From: Ruminococcus sp.
GTDB lineage: Bacteria; Bacillota; Clostridia; Oscillospirales; Ruminococcaceae
Assembly (NCBI GenBank): GCA_017471405.1
Contig: JAFUTK010000072.1
Location: 45,495-109,494 of the forward strand
Reading direction: 5' to 3'
Length of the DNA stretch: 64,000 bases
The notes beneath the pieces were generated by a model, which made no database searches, was not told the DNA's origin, and worked only from the letters and a program-made list of their open reading frames with translations. Below, piece by piece: positions 18,026 through 25,527 of this stretch. A program made the translations under genes and the position numbers. How positions within the stretch are numbered: the stretch's first letter is position 1; every line of letters starts with the position of its first letter.

Positions 18026-18808
18026 TCATTTCTTTGCCTTGAACAGCGTTCCTGCGCCGCTCTCAAATACGGCGTAGAGATTGTCCGGGTCTCTGCCGTT
18101 GACGATTATCATATCTATTCCGTGGGCGTTGGCTATCTCGGCAGCGTTTATCTTGGTCTTCATGCCGCCGGTGCCCAGCTTGGAGCCGGCGCCTCCCGCC
18201 AGCTCTCTTATCTCGTCGGTTATCTCGTGGACGACGGGGATAAGCTTCGCATCGGGGTTGCTGTGGGGGTCGGAATCGTAGAGCCCGTCGATGTCGGACA
18301 TTATTATCAGCAGGTCGGCATCCACAAGCGTTGCCACTGTGGCGGCGAGGGAATCGTTCTCGCCCACCTCAAGCTCCAGCTCGTCGATAGCGACGGTGTC
18401 ATTCTCGTTGACTATGGGGATAACGTTGTGCGCCAGCAGCTCCTCCAGAGCGTTCTGTACGTTCTCTCTCCTGCCCTCCAGCAGGACGTATTTGGTCAGC
18501 AGCACCTGTGCCACGTTCAGGCTGTAGTTGGAGAACAGCTTGTCGTAGAAGTACATCAGCTCGCATTGACCGATGGCGGCGCAGGCCTGCTTCAAGGGGG
18601 TCTCCTTAGGTCTCTGCATCATATTGAGCTTTGCCATACCGAGGCCCACCGCTCCGCTGGATACGATTATCAGCTCGTTGCCGGCGTTGTGCAGGTCGGC
18701 AAGGTTCTTCACTAGTCTCTCGATGCGCCTGATGTTGAGCCTTCCGGTCTTATGTGTCAAGGTGGAGGTGCCCAGCTTTACGACTATTCTTTTTCTTTCA
18801 CTCATCAT
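18026..18808 (-). CDS. proB: Glutamate 5-kinase
   Basis: A 260-residue amino-acid kinase that phosphorylates glutamate as the first committed step of proline synthesis. Seen: VVKLGTSTLTHK, VSSGAVGLGM, NENDTVA and GTGGMKTK, the standard ATP and glutamate binding elements. It is the short form without a C-terminal PUA domain. Two adjacent ATGs (18808 and 18805) follow GAGGAAAG; I chose the first. It is in a ten-gene same-strand run with proA four genes downstream. Feedback inhibition by proline is known for the family but not visible here. Confidence 0.94.
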   Translation of the reverse strand: MMSERKRIVVKLGTSTLTHKTGRLNIRRIERLVKNLADLHNAGNELIIVSSGAVGLGMAKLNMMQRPKETPLKQACAAIGQCELMYFYDKLFSNYSLNVAQVLLTKYVLLEGRRENVQNALEELLAHNVIPIVNENDTVAIDELELEVGENDSLAATVATLVDADLLIIMSDIDGLYDSDPHSNPDAKLIPVVHEITDEIRELAGGAGSKLGTGGMKTKINAAEIANAHGIDMIIVNGRDPDNLYAVFESGAGTLFKAKK

Positions 18809-18866
18809 ACTTTCCTCTTTCTGTGAAGTGGTATCATACCCGACGCGGGACATTTCGGGTTTGCCC

Positions 18867-19388
18867 CTACGGCATATTCTCCCCGAAGATATCGGGGAAC
18901 ACCGCTTTGAGCCGCTGATATGCGAAGCTCAAAAACTCACCGTCCTTGGCCATCTGCTCTATCTCGGCGGGATATACCAGCCTTGCGGCGGTGGTCTCTC
19001 CCGGCTGAAGGACTATATCCTCCTCGTGAAAATCCGCCCGGAACAGATAGAACATAACTATATGATTGTGGTGAGAGCGCTTGAAAACTATCTGCCCGCG
19101 GTAGTCCAGAGCCTCCGGCAGAGCGGTGAGACCCGTCTCCTCCTTAAGCTCCCGAACAGCACCCTGCAAGGGGGTCTCCCCTGCGATGACGGCGCCCTCG
19201 GTCATCTCCCAGAAGCCGCCGTAGGTCTTGCGCTCGTCACGCCTGGTAATGAGCACCTTGTTCTCGAAATTGACGGAGAGCACAGTCACCACAATGTGGA
19301 ATTTCCCGTCGGGGACGGTAATGCCCCGCTCGTGGAGCTCTCCCAGCGGCTCCAGCCGCTCGTTGTAAAGGTCAAAATATTCGGGCAT
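18867..19388 (-). CDS. NUDIX hydrolase
   Basis: A 173-residue NUDIX enzyme. The Nudix box runs from G-AVIAG-E through REL-KEETGL with all catalytic Glu residues. The N-terminal segment YNERLEPLGELHERG is like that of the IPP-isomerase-like or YfcD subgroup, which hydrolyses nucleoside diphosphate derivatives. The substrate is unknown. It begins 3 bp after the ACT-domain gene and is 58 bp upstream of proB. Confidence 0.85.
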   Translation of the reverse strand: MPEYFDLYNERLEPLGELHERGITVPDGKFHIVVTVLSVNFENKVLITRRDERKTYGGFWEMTEGAVIAGETPLQGAVRELKEETGLTALPEALDYRGQIVFKRSHHNHIVMFYLFRADFHEEDIVLQPGETTAARLVYPAEIEQMAKDGEFLSFAYQRLKAVFPDIFGENMP

Positions 19389-19391
19389 AGC

Positions 19392-19766
19392 TTACCTCCC
19401 GCGCTTTATCGTATAGCCCTTGCTCTCCAAAGCGGAGAGGGCCCGCTCGAAGTTTTCCTCCTTGGTGAGGATATAATCGGTGTTGTAGGTGGAGACGGCG
19501 AAAACTCCTATTTTCTCCTCCGCCAGCACCGCAGTTATTTTTGAAAGAATTCCTATCAGCGAGAAGTCCAGCTCCCCGCAGATGCGAAAGCCCCGCCAGC
19601 CGTCCTCCCGGGCTTCGGTCACAGCCGGGGCCTTATCCTCCTGGCAGACCACCGATATCTCCTCATCGGTGATGCCCACAAAGAGGGGCTGACAGTTCAG
19701 GTCGATATCATCAATGCTCCCCGCCTTGCAGACGGTGAGGCGGGCGTCAAGCACCTGTAGCTCCAT
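19392..19766 (-). CDS. ACT-domain protein (COG3603-like)
   Basis: A 124-residue protein with two ACT-like halves: an N-terminal part with ISVVCQEDKAP and a C-terminal part with LDFSLIGILSKITAVLAEEKIGVF. It resembles the COG3603 family, which includes the bacterial relatives of CASTOR-type amino-acid sensors. The likely role is binding an amino acid ligand. The start is the ATG at 19766 following GGAGG; the stop of the upstream dehydrogenase is 1 base away. Its position in an operon with proline genes makes an amino-acid regulatory role plausible (inference). Confidence 0.8.
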   Translation of the reverse strand: MELQVLDARLTVCKAGSIDDIDLNCQPLFVGITDEEISVVCQEDKAPAVTEAREDGWRGFRICGELDFSLIGILSKITAVLAEEKIGVFAVSTYNTDYILTKEENFERALSALESKGYTIKRGR

Positions 19767-19767
19767 A

Positions 19768-20727
19768 TCATACCTCCGCATTCACAACGTTTATCGGACT
19801 CCCTGCCTTCCAGGCCTTAAGGTTCTCCGCCACCCTTTCCAGCAGACGCTCTCTGGTCTCCAAGGGCGCCCAGGCAACGTGAGGGGTCATAGTGCAGTTC
19901 TTCGCCTTCCGCAGCGGGCAGTCCTCCCTCATAGGCTCAAAGGTCAGGGCATCTACACACGCTCCGGCGATAGTACCGCTGTTAAGCGCATCACACAGCG
20001 CCTGCTCGTCCACAAGGCCGCCTCTGGCGGTGTTGATAAGCAGCGCCGTAGGCTTCATCAGCGAAAGCGTCCGGGCGTTTATCATTTTTGAATTTTCTTC
20101 CGTCAGCGGGCAGTGCAGGCTGACGATATCGCTTTTGCCAAGCAGTTCCTCAAGGGAGAGGCAAGGCGTTCCGTCTGTGACCTTCTGCGGCGAGCGGGTA
20201 TAGGTGACCACATTCATACCGAAGGCGCGGGCTATCTCCCCCACCTTTCTGCCTATAGAGCCGTAGCCCACGATGCCGATGGTCTTCCCCGCCAGCTCAG
20301 AGGTAGGTATCCCGAAGAAGGTGAACAGCTTGTAGTTTACCCAGTCACCCCGGTCAACGGTAGCGGCATACTCCGCCACCTTGTTGTATTCATTCAGTAT
20401 GAAAGCAAAGGTGTGCTGCGCCACGGCATTGGTGGAATAGCTGGGCACGTTGCAGACCACCGCTCCGTGCTTAGTTGCGGCTTTGAGGTCAACGTTGTTG
20501 TAGCCGGTGGCGAAAAGCCCCACAAATTTAAGGTTCGGGCAGCGCTCAAAGACCTCCTCGGTGATAAGGCACTTGTTGCAGATGACCGCATCGGCGTCAC
20601 CGATGCGCTCCGCCACCTCGTCGTTGGGGGTGTAGCCGTAAACCTTGGCCTCCCCCAAAGCGGTCAGGCCGTCCAGCGAGACATCATTCCTTGTGACCGT
20701 CTCCGAATCAAGTATTACAAGCTTCAC
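19768..20727 (-). CDS. D-2-hydroxyacid dehydrogenase (glycerate dehydrogenase-like)
   Basis: A 319-residue NAD-dependent enzyme. The Rossmann motif is GIVGYGSIGRKVGEIA, the substrate Arg is in NTARGGLVDE and the catalytic His in MTPHVAWAP. The TPHVAW pattern and length fit the glycerate dehydrogenase/hydroxypyruvate reductase group, which reduces 2-oxoacids to D-2-hydroxyacids. The exact substrate is uncertain. Its start overlaps the upstream membrane protein stop by 4 bp (ATGA). Confidence 0.88.
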   Translation of the reverse strand: MKLVILDSETVTRNDVSLDGLTALGEAKVYGYTPNDEVAERIGDADAVICNKCLITEEVFERCPNLKFVGLFATGYNNVDLKAATKHGAVVCNVPSYSTNAVAQHTFAFILNEYNKVAEYAATVDRGDWVNYKLFTFFGIPTSELAGKTIGIVGYGSIGRKVGEIARAFGMNVVTYTRSPQKVTDGTPCLSLEELLGKSDIVSLHCPLTEENSKMINARTLSLMKPTALLINTARGGLVDEQALCDALNSGTIAGACVDALTFEPMREDCPLRKAKNCTMTPHVAWAPLETRERLLERVAENLKAWKAGSPINVVNAEV

Positions 20728-21137
20728 AGCGGTTCACCCTCATCGTCGAAGGCATTCTCAACGATGTTTTCGTCCTTTTCCTCCTCGGCCTTTTCGGCAG
20801 CCTTGGCTTTTTCCTCGGCCTCCTTGCGAGCGGCCTCCTTGGCGGCATTCTCCGCTTTCAGTTTCTTCTGATACTTCACATTGAAGAATATGGTCGCGCC
20901 GATGAGCAGTATTTCCGCTATTCCCAGCAGGGTTATGGCAAGGGTGGAGGTCCAGTACTGTGTGATTATAGTCGCGTCAATGGCGAACATCAAAAGCAGA
21001 TAATGAACGGAGCCCTTTCTGTAATAAAGGGTCAGATAAAGTGCGGTGGCGATAAAGCAGAACACCATATGAGCAGTCAGCGGCAGAGGGGTGTAAACAT
21101 TCTGCATTGCCGACTCCTCGGCTAATATGTTAAGCAT
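20724..21137 (-). CDS. Small membrane protein with charged coiled-coil tail
   Basis: A 137-residue protein with three hydrophobic segments in the first 85 residues, followed by an Ala/Glu/Lys-rich region (about residues 90-125) predicted to form a coiled coil, and an acidic end. No known family is recognised. The start is the ATG at 21137 with AAGGAGGAAGC upstream. It is the first gene of the ten-gene run ending with the GH5 enzyme and has a promoter about 70 bp upstream. Confidence 0.75.
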   Translation of the reverse strand: MLNILAEESAMQNVYTPLPLTAHMVFCFIATALYLTLYYRKGSVHYLLLMFAIDATIITQYWTSTLAITLLGIAEILLIGATIFFNVKYQKKLKAENAAKEAARKEAEEKAKAAEKAEEEKDENIVENAFDDEGEPL

Positions 21138-21204
21138 AAGCTTCCTCCTTTTCGGATACGGGTGATAGGCGGCTATTGTCAAATTCTCACAGACCGCCAC
21201 AATA

Positions 21205-21233
21205 ATAATAGCACAAAGCCCGCTAAATTACAA
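21205..21233 (-). promoter_or_regulatory. Promoter of the ten-gene proline operon
   Basis: Minus strand: -35 TTGTAA (21228-21233), 17-bp spacer, -10 TATTAT (21205-21210). No other clear promoter was noticed inside the run down to 13600. Confidence 0.6.
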
Positions 21234-21311
21234 GTCCTAAAATAAACAAAGACTTTATCCAACGGGGAGCTTTATTATGTGACACTTCATAAATAGGGCT
21301 TGCAGGGAAAA

Positions 21312-21337
21312 TAAAAAGCCTCCCCTTGCGGAAGGCT
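21312..21337 (-). terminator. Terminator after the DUF4261 gene
   Basis: Stem AGCCT/AGGCT with inner CC/GG pairs around UUGC-type loop bases (21317-21337), followed on the minus strand by five U. It lies about 11 bp after the stop. Confidence 0.65.
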
Positions 21338-21348
21338 CTTGCAAATGC

Positions 21349-22098
21349 TTATTCTGTTTTATAGCCAATCTTAAGGCTCTCGCCGTCAAAGCTGACCGCC
21401 TTGGAAAGTGTCACCGAAAGCTTCTGCTCCTCAGTGAAGCCCACTGTGTCGCCGTCAACAAGAACTGCGTCCTGAGAGATGACGTAATCCGCCAGCGCCA
21501 GCATAAAGCTGAACAGCTCCTGAGGCTGTGCGGTGGAGCCGATGACCTCCATCTCATCAAAGCCGAAGGCTTTCATACCGTAGGTAAAGGCGCAGAGACG
21601 GGTCTCCTTGTTTATGTACATTCCCACGTGGAGCATGATCGGGATAGGCAGGTCTCCCCTTTTGAGGTTTTCCGCCACGTCAACATAGAAGCTGCTCTCG
21701 AATACGGTGGGGTTCTTGTAGATGCCTATGGTGTTCTTGAGCTTGAGCATAGAGCTTGCCAGCTTGACGAACAGCTTGTTCTGCTCCAGCTTATCCTCGC
21801 CGTCCATAACGGCTATCATAACGTGGGCGCCATGCCTGGCTACAGCCTCGGGGCCCTCCTTCCAGAGGGGATTGTTCTTAGCACAAGCCTCCGCCTCGCC
21901 GTTGGGGACGGGGGTGGGCATCAGCGAGCAGGCGCAGGTCATATCCTCTGCGGAGAACACCACCAAGCCCTCCTTTATCTCGTCAGAGAACTCGATGTCC
22001 CAGTCCTCCTTGAGGTTGTGCTTAAAGCGTGGCCAGTCGAAGTTGGCGTCCTTAAGCAGCACGAAGCCCAGTACGTTCTTAGGCTGTTTTTCACTCAT
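21349..22098 (-). CDS. DUF4261 domain protein
   Basis: A 249-residue protein resembling the DUF4261 family. The C-terminal block DGDTVGFTEEQKLSVTLSKAV followed by a closing IGY segment is the part I recognise, along with the mid-protein HGAHVMIAVM. The function of the family is unknown; no signal peptide or membrane segment is seen. AAGGAGAAAA precedes the ATG. It is 53 bp downstream of a phosphoribosyltransferase-like gene, probably cotranscribed; the gap holds a small GC-rich hairpin. Confidence 0.7.
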   Translation of the reverse strand: MSEKQPKNVLGFVLLKDANFDWPRFKHNLKEDWDIEFSDEIKEGLVVFSAEDMTCACSLMPTPVPNGEAEACAKNNPLWKEGPEAVARHGAHVMIAVMDGEDKLEQNKLFVKLASSMLKLKNTIGIYKNPTVFESSFYVDVAENLKRGDLPIPIMLHVGMYINKETRLCAFTYGMKAFGFDEMEVIGSTAQPQELFSFMLALADYVISQDAVLVDGDTVGFTEEQKLSVTLSKAVSFDGESLKIGYKTE

Positions 22099-22151
22099 AG
22101 TATTTTCTCCTTCATAAAATCGGGCGCCCGCTGCGGAGCGCCCCCTTTAAG

Positions 22152-22781
22152 TCATATCTTTGAATAGCCGAAGCTGTTGATGAGCGCGTCAACCTTCTGG
22201 CCCACTCTGCACATCGGGCACTCTGTAGAGGAGTAGCTGTCGTACTTGGGCAGGTCATCGGCATAGAAGATAGCGTTCACAGGAATTCCGTGGCTCTCCT
22301 TGATAGCCGAGAAGATCGAGCCGATAGCCGCAAGGCTGCCGTTGTAGTACTGTAAGCAATCAACCGCACGCACGATGCTCTTACCGGTGGAGGCCGAGGA
22401 GATCAGCAGCAGCACCTGCTTGCCCCAGATCTTCTTCTGGGTGTTGTCGCGGAAGATCATCTGGTTGTTCATATTCAGCTCGGGAGTTACCACTGCGATA
22501 TCAGCGCCGGAGTTGATGCCGTGCTCTGCAAGGCTCTCTGCCAGGAATGCTCCCAGCATCTCGGTGCCCTCAAGGCAGATAATGGTGTCAATGTGAGTAG
22601 TGGCAAAGGATGCCGCCAGCTCGGAGGCTGCCTCTCTTGCCATCTTGTGGCTGGTTTTGATAGAGGTCATATCTACATAGTAGTTGACGTGAGAGTGGTT
22701 GGTCGCAAAGTGACCGGGAATAATTCCGATCTTGATGCGGCGGTTCTTTGTGCTCTCAATAGTCTGTATCCTGTTTTCCAT
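22152..22781 (-). CDS. Phosphoribosyltransferase-like protein with altered PRPP loop
   Basis: A 209-residue type I phosphoribosyltransferase fold, most like orotate phosphoribosyltransferase. It contains the CLEGTEMLGAFLAESL region and a PRPP-loop position reading LLLISSASTGKSI. The two acidic residues that normally precede the Thr-Gly of that loop are replaced by Ser and Ala, so catalytic activity is doubtful. The C-terminus has a CPMC pair that might bind metal. AGGAGGAATGACAA precedes the ATG and a consensus promoter lies upstream. The true role is unknown. Confidence 0.7.
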   Translation of the reverse strand: MENRIQTIESTKNRRIKIGIIPGHFATNHSHVNYYVDMTSIKTSHKMAREAASELAASFATTHIDTIICLEGTEMLGAFLAESLAEHGINSGADIAVVTPELNMNNQMIFRDNTQKKIWGKQVLLLISSASTGKSIVRAVDCLQYYNGSLAAIGSIFSAIKESHGIPVNAIFYADDLPKYDSYSSTECPMCRVGQKVDALINSFGYSKI

Positions 22782-22821
22782 TTGTCATTCCTCCTATTAA
22801 AGGGTTTTTAACACACTATTC

Positions 22822-22850
22822 ATTATAACATAATTCTCTGTCGATTACAA
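22822..22850 (-). promoter_or_regulatory. Promoter of the phosphoribosyltransferase-DUF4261 pair
   Basis: Minus strand: -35 TTGTAA (22845-22850), 17-bp spacer, -10 TATAAT (22822-22827). The predicted leader is about 35 nt. Confidence 0.75.
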
Positions 22851-22911
22851 GCGTTTATTAAAATTTTCTTATCAAAATTTTGACATCGGATGCTCTTATG
22901 TTTTCCCTCGC

Positions 22912-22962
22912 CGCTGACGCGGCTCGGGGATATGCGGAAAAGAATATCCTCCGCCTTGCGGC
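22912..22962. repeat. Copy 1 of a two-copy intergenic repeat (CGCTGACGCGGCTCGG module)
   Basis: About 50 bp nearly identical to 47424-47474. Both share the 16-mer CGCTGACGCGGCTCGG, then a CGGAAAAG-ATAT-CCGCC block. See findings. Confidence 0.6.
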
Positions 22963-22980
22963 GGAGATATCCTTTTCCGC
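22934..22980 (-). terminator. Long hairpin after the DUF975/PF06541 gene
   Basis: An imperfect stem of about 20 bp pairs GCGGAAAAG with CTTTTCCGC and CTCCGCC with GGCGGAG around a 4-nt loop. It lies 6 bp after the stop codon. It lacks a clear U-run, so its role as terminator or mRNA 3'-end protector is inferred. Confidence 0.5.
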
Positions 22981-22986
22981 CGAAAA

Positions 22987-24882
22987 TCATCTGAACTGCT
23001 CCACACTCACGACCTGCGAGCAGTAATCGGTGATGCCCTTGCCCTTGTTGGGAACGTTGAAGGAGTAGATGACGTCCACCGCCAGCAGCACTATCAGCAC
23101 TGCCGCAACAACGTTCTTCACCCTCTGCGGTATGTGCGCCGCAATATCGTCAATCACCGGGGCGAGGATATATATGCAGGCAAGCCCCGCAAAGCCGAAC
23201 ACCACCAGTCCCTCAAGGCATATTCTGCCGTTGATGTTCATAAAGTAGCCGTGGTAGTTCCAGTATTGAAGTCCCTTGTACTTGTCAAAATACCAGCTGG
23301 TGAGGTACTCGAAAATTCCGCTGCATATGACCACTATCATAAAGGACAGAGCCGGCTTATCCCGCCATTTTTTCAGAAACAGCACCGCCGCCGTCCCACC
23401 GACGCCGTATATGGGCAGCCATGGCCCATGTAGCGAGCCGCGGTTTATGAGCTCGCCGTCCTCGATGACGTGTATCGCTACCTCCCACAGCCAGCCTATG
23501 CAGGCAAAGGAGAAGAACACTATTGCAACTGAGGTGAACCGGTAGCTGCGGTGATAGTCGTGCCTTATCTTCATCTTCTTGCCGGACACGCCGATGTATT
23601 CCTTGTTGAAGCCCGCCGCTCCGGGATAGCTCTCCAGAAGCAGCATTTCTGCGGGAGTAAGTGTTCCGGCGGGGGTGTCGTATTCGACGCCTTCATCAAG
23701 TATCTCCGGGTCGAGCCAGCGGTCGCAGAGCTCCTCCGAGAACTCGCAGCCCTCCGCGATGACATTTCGCCGCAGCCTTATGTAAAGCTCCGCGTCCGAG
23801 GCGGTCTTGTAGGCATTCAGGAAGCCTATCCGGGCAACTCCCAGACCGGTGTAAACTATCAGCGCGTTTACGATAACGGCGTCTCTGCCGAAGATAAGAA
23901 AGCCCATTGCCGCCGAGCCTACGATGACCGGCACCTCAATAAGCAGGAATGAGGCGTTCAGCAGGAAGGTGTGCCACTTGTTACCCCTCATCATCTCTTT
24001 AGAGAGGGCGAAGGCCTTTTTCGTCTCGATGTTGGGGTTCTCCGCCAGAATATATGGTATCATATAATATTCATAGGTCTTGTAGAAGCCACCCACTACG
24101 GTAAAGAACCACAGCCCGCGGTAGATGTGCATCAGCACGAGGGTTTTCAGAGGCTTTAAGCACAGCTCCTTGATGGCAAAGCCCATTCGCCCGATGTTGG
24201 TGCGCCGGTAGATGCGGTTCTCAAGGAAGAACCTGCGCTCGCCCAGTATAAGTGTATCCGATACGAACACCGCCGCCAGTATCGAGAAAAGCGAGGTGCC
24301 GATTGTGACGAAGATATCCCAGGCGGTCATATCAGAGAAGAAGGCAAGTATGGCGTTGAGCACCTGAAAGTGCGGAGAATACTCCTTCGTGACCATATCG
24401 AAGGCGTCGGAGACATTCTGCTCGTAGCGCCTTGTCTTGTCGCTGACAAAGGCGGTTATGGGTCTGTCCTTGCCGGACACCAGTGACACCGTATTGTCGA
24501 TTATCGCCCAGTTGGAGCTCTCGTTGCCGGAATGGAAGAAGGTAAGCTCCTTGGCGTTCAGCGAATTCTCGCCGTACTCGTCGTAGGTCTGCTCCCAGTT
24601 CTTCACTGCGGCAATATCCCCGATGTTGAACATATCGTCCGCCTGCTCGGGAGTGAGCCCCTCCCGCTTCATTGTCTCCACCACCTGGCGCTTATCGGCA
24701 GCTGACACGCGAAGGTTGGTAACGTTCTGCATATCGTAGCTGGCGATGAACTGCGTCGAGCCGCCGTACTGTCCGGCGATGAATACCATCACAAAGCAGA
24801 CGGCGAAGCAGGCTACAAAATTATTTTTAAGGGCTCTGAAGGCCTCTCTTTTTACGTCCTTAATGCTCCAGCCGTTTTTCAT
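22987..24882 (-). CDS. Polytopic membrane protein, DUF975 plus PF06541-type (putative ABC transporter permease) fusion
   Basis: A 631-residue membrane protein. The N-terminal part (about residues 1-400) resembles DUF975, with WSIKDVKREAFRALKNNF at the start and a large soluble loop between the first helices. The C-terminal part (about residues 440-620) resembles PF06541, with the signature GELINRGSLHGPWLPIYG and five to six helices. These families are annotated as putative ABC-type permease components, but no ATPase is nearby, so transport is unproven. AAAGGGGAACAGC precedes the ATG, and a promoter about 60 bp upstream is divergent from the ilvA T-box promoter. Confidence 0.75.
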   Translation of the reverse strand: MKNGWSIKDVKREAFRALKNNFVACFAVCFVMVFIAGQYGGSTQFIASYDMQNVTNLRVSAADKRQVVETMKREGLTPEQADDMFNIGDIAAVKNWEQTYDEYGENSLNAKELTFFHSGNESSNWAIIDNTVSLVSGKDRPITAFVSDKTRRYEQNVSDAFDMVTKEYSPHFQVLNAILAFFSDMTAWDIFVTIGTSLFSILAAVFVSDTLILGERRFFLENRIYRRTNIGRMGFAIKELCLKPLKTLVLMHIYRGLWFFTVVGGFYKTYEYYMIPYILAENPNIETKKAFALSKEMMRGNKWHTFLLNASFLLIEVPVIVGSAAMGFLIFGRDAVIVNALIVYTGLGVARIGFLNAYKTASDAELYIRLRRNVIAEGCEFSEELCDRWLDPEILDEGVEYDTPAGTLTPAEMLLLESYPGAAGFNKEYIGVSGKKMKIRHDYHRSYRFTSVAIVFFSFACIGWLWEVAIHVIEDGELINRGSLHGPWLPIYGVGGTAAVLFLKKWRDKPALSFMIVVICSGIFEYLTSWYFDKYKGLQYWNYHGYFMNINGRICLEGLVVFGFAGLACIYILAPVIDDIAAHIPQRVKNVVAAVLIVLLAVDVIYSFNVPNKGKGITDYCSQVVSVEQFR

Positions 24883-24936
24883 GCTGTTCCCCTTTCGGTA
24901 ACTGTGGGCTGCCGCCCGCTAAAGAAATACAGTCCT

Positions 24937-24965
24937 ATTATATAATACAGGGACAAAAAAGTCAA
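24937..24965 (-). promoter_or_regulatory. Promoter of the DUF975/PF06541 gene
   Basis: Minus strand: -35 TTGACT (24960-24965), 17-bp spacer, -10 TATAAT (24937-24942). Confidence 0.75.
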
Positions 24966-25007
24966 GAATTCTTCACCGTTTTCTAAAATTTGACCTCCTC
25001 CGACCCC

Positions 25008-25037
25008 TTGACAAATCCCGCACAGCGGTGCTATAAT
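25008..25037 (+). promoter_or_regulatory. Promoter of the ilvA T-box leader
   Basis: Perfect -35 TTGACA (25008-25013), 18-bp spacer, perfect -10 TATAAT (25032-25037). Confidence 0.85.
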
Positions 25038-25043
25038 ATACTT

Positions 25044-25310
25044 TACAGAATATTTCAAAGGCTGCGACGGAAACGTGCGCTGCAAGACCTTTGCCTACAG
25101 AGAGCCCGGGCAAGCTGAAAACGGGCGGCAGGGTGCAGAGCTGTATCATTCCCGAGCCTGCTGACGAAAGGGTATTATCCCAGGTAGGAAAGCACGGCAC
25201 TCACCGTTATCGAGATACGAGCGGCGCGTTTGGTTTATCCTCACGCGCAAGCAGAGTGGTAACACGGAGCTTGACGCTTCGCCTCTGTATATGAGGCGAG
25301 GCGTTTTTTA
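25044..25310 (+). promoter_or_regulatory. T-box riboswitch, probably isoleucine-specific
   Basis: A tRNA-sensing leader. Seen: the AGAGAG element (25099-25104) followed by the GCCCGGG stem, a specifier region reading GTATCATTCCCGAG with ATC at 25145-25147, the T-box sequence AGAGTGGTAACACGG (25253-25267), and a terminator CGCTTCGCCTC/GAGGCGAGGCG (25275-25285 and 25293-25303) with six U. ATC is an isoleucine codon and the variable T-box base (T) would pair with the A discriminator of tRNA-Ile. Uncharged tRNA-Ile should favour the antiterminator and turn on ilvA. The exact specifier frame was assigned by eye. Confidence 0.88.
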
Positions 25311-25406
25311 TTTCACGCTGATGTTTCTGCGGGGCTGTAACGGATGCACCGCGCCCGTCCGCCTGAGAGGACTGTGGCCGTAGGTGCTCGCATTCCACAA
25401 GGCGAG
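25304..25406 (+). repeat. Dispersed intergenic element, copy A
   Basis: Begins at the T-run of the T-box terminator and ends with CTCGCATTCCACAAGG. Its last 20 bases form a hairpin CTCGC/GCGAG (25387-25391 and 25402-25406). The 3' part matches copies at 43331-43451 and 44884-45003; the 5' part is more diverged. It lies inside the ilvA leader, so it would be transcribed whenever the T-box reads through. Confidence 0.6.
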
Positions 25407-25527
25407 CGCTGTTGGCTCTGAAAAGAGCCGGATCTAACGGATATCCCGCGTAAAACACGCTCCCCGCTGACAGGCGGCAAGGCATTACTCTACACAGAAA
25501 ATATTTTATTGTAAGGGAAGGATATAT

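Noticed and set aside
17189-18715. A 508-codon plus-strand frame opposite the YhfC and proB genes
   Set aside because: His/Gln-rich composition typical of an antisense shadow; it spans two genes with clear homology on the other strand.
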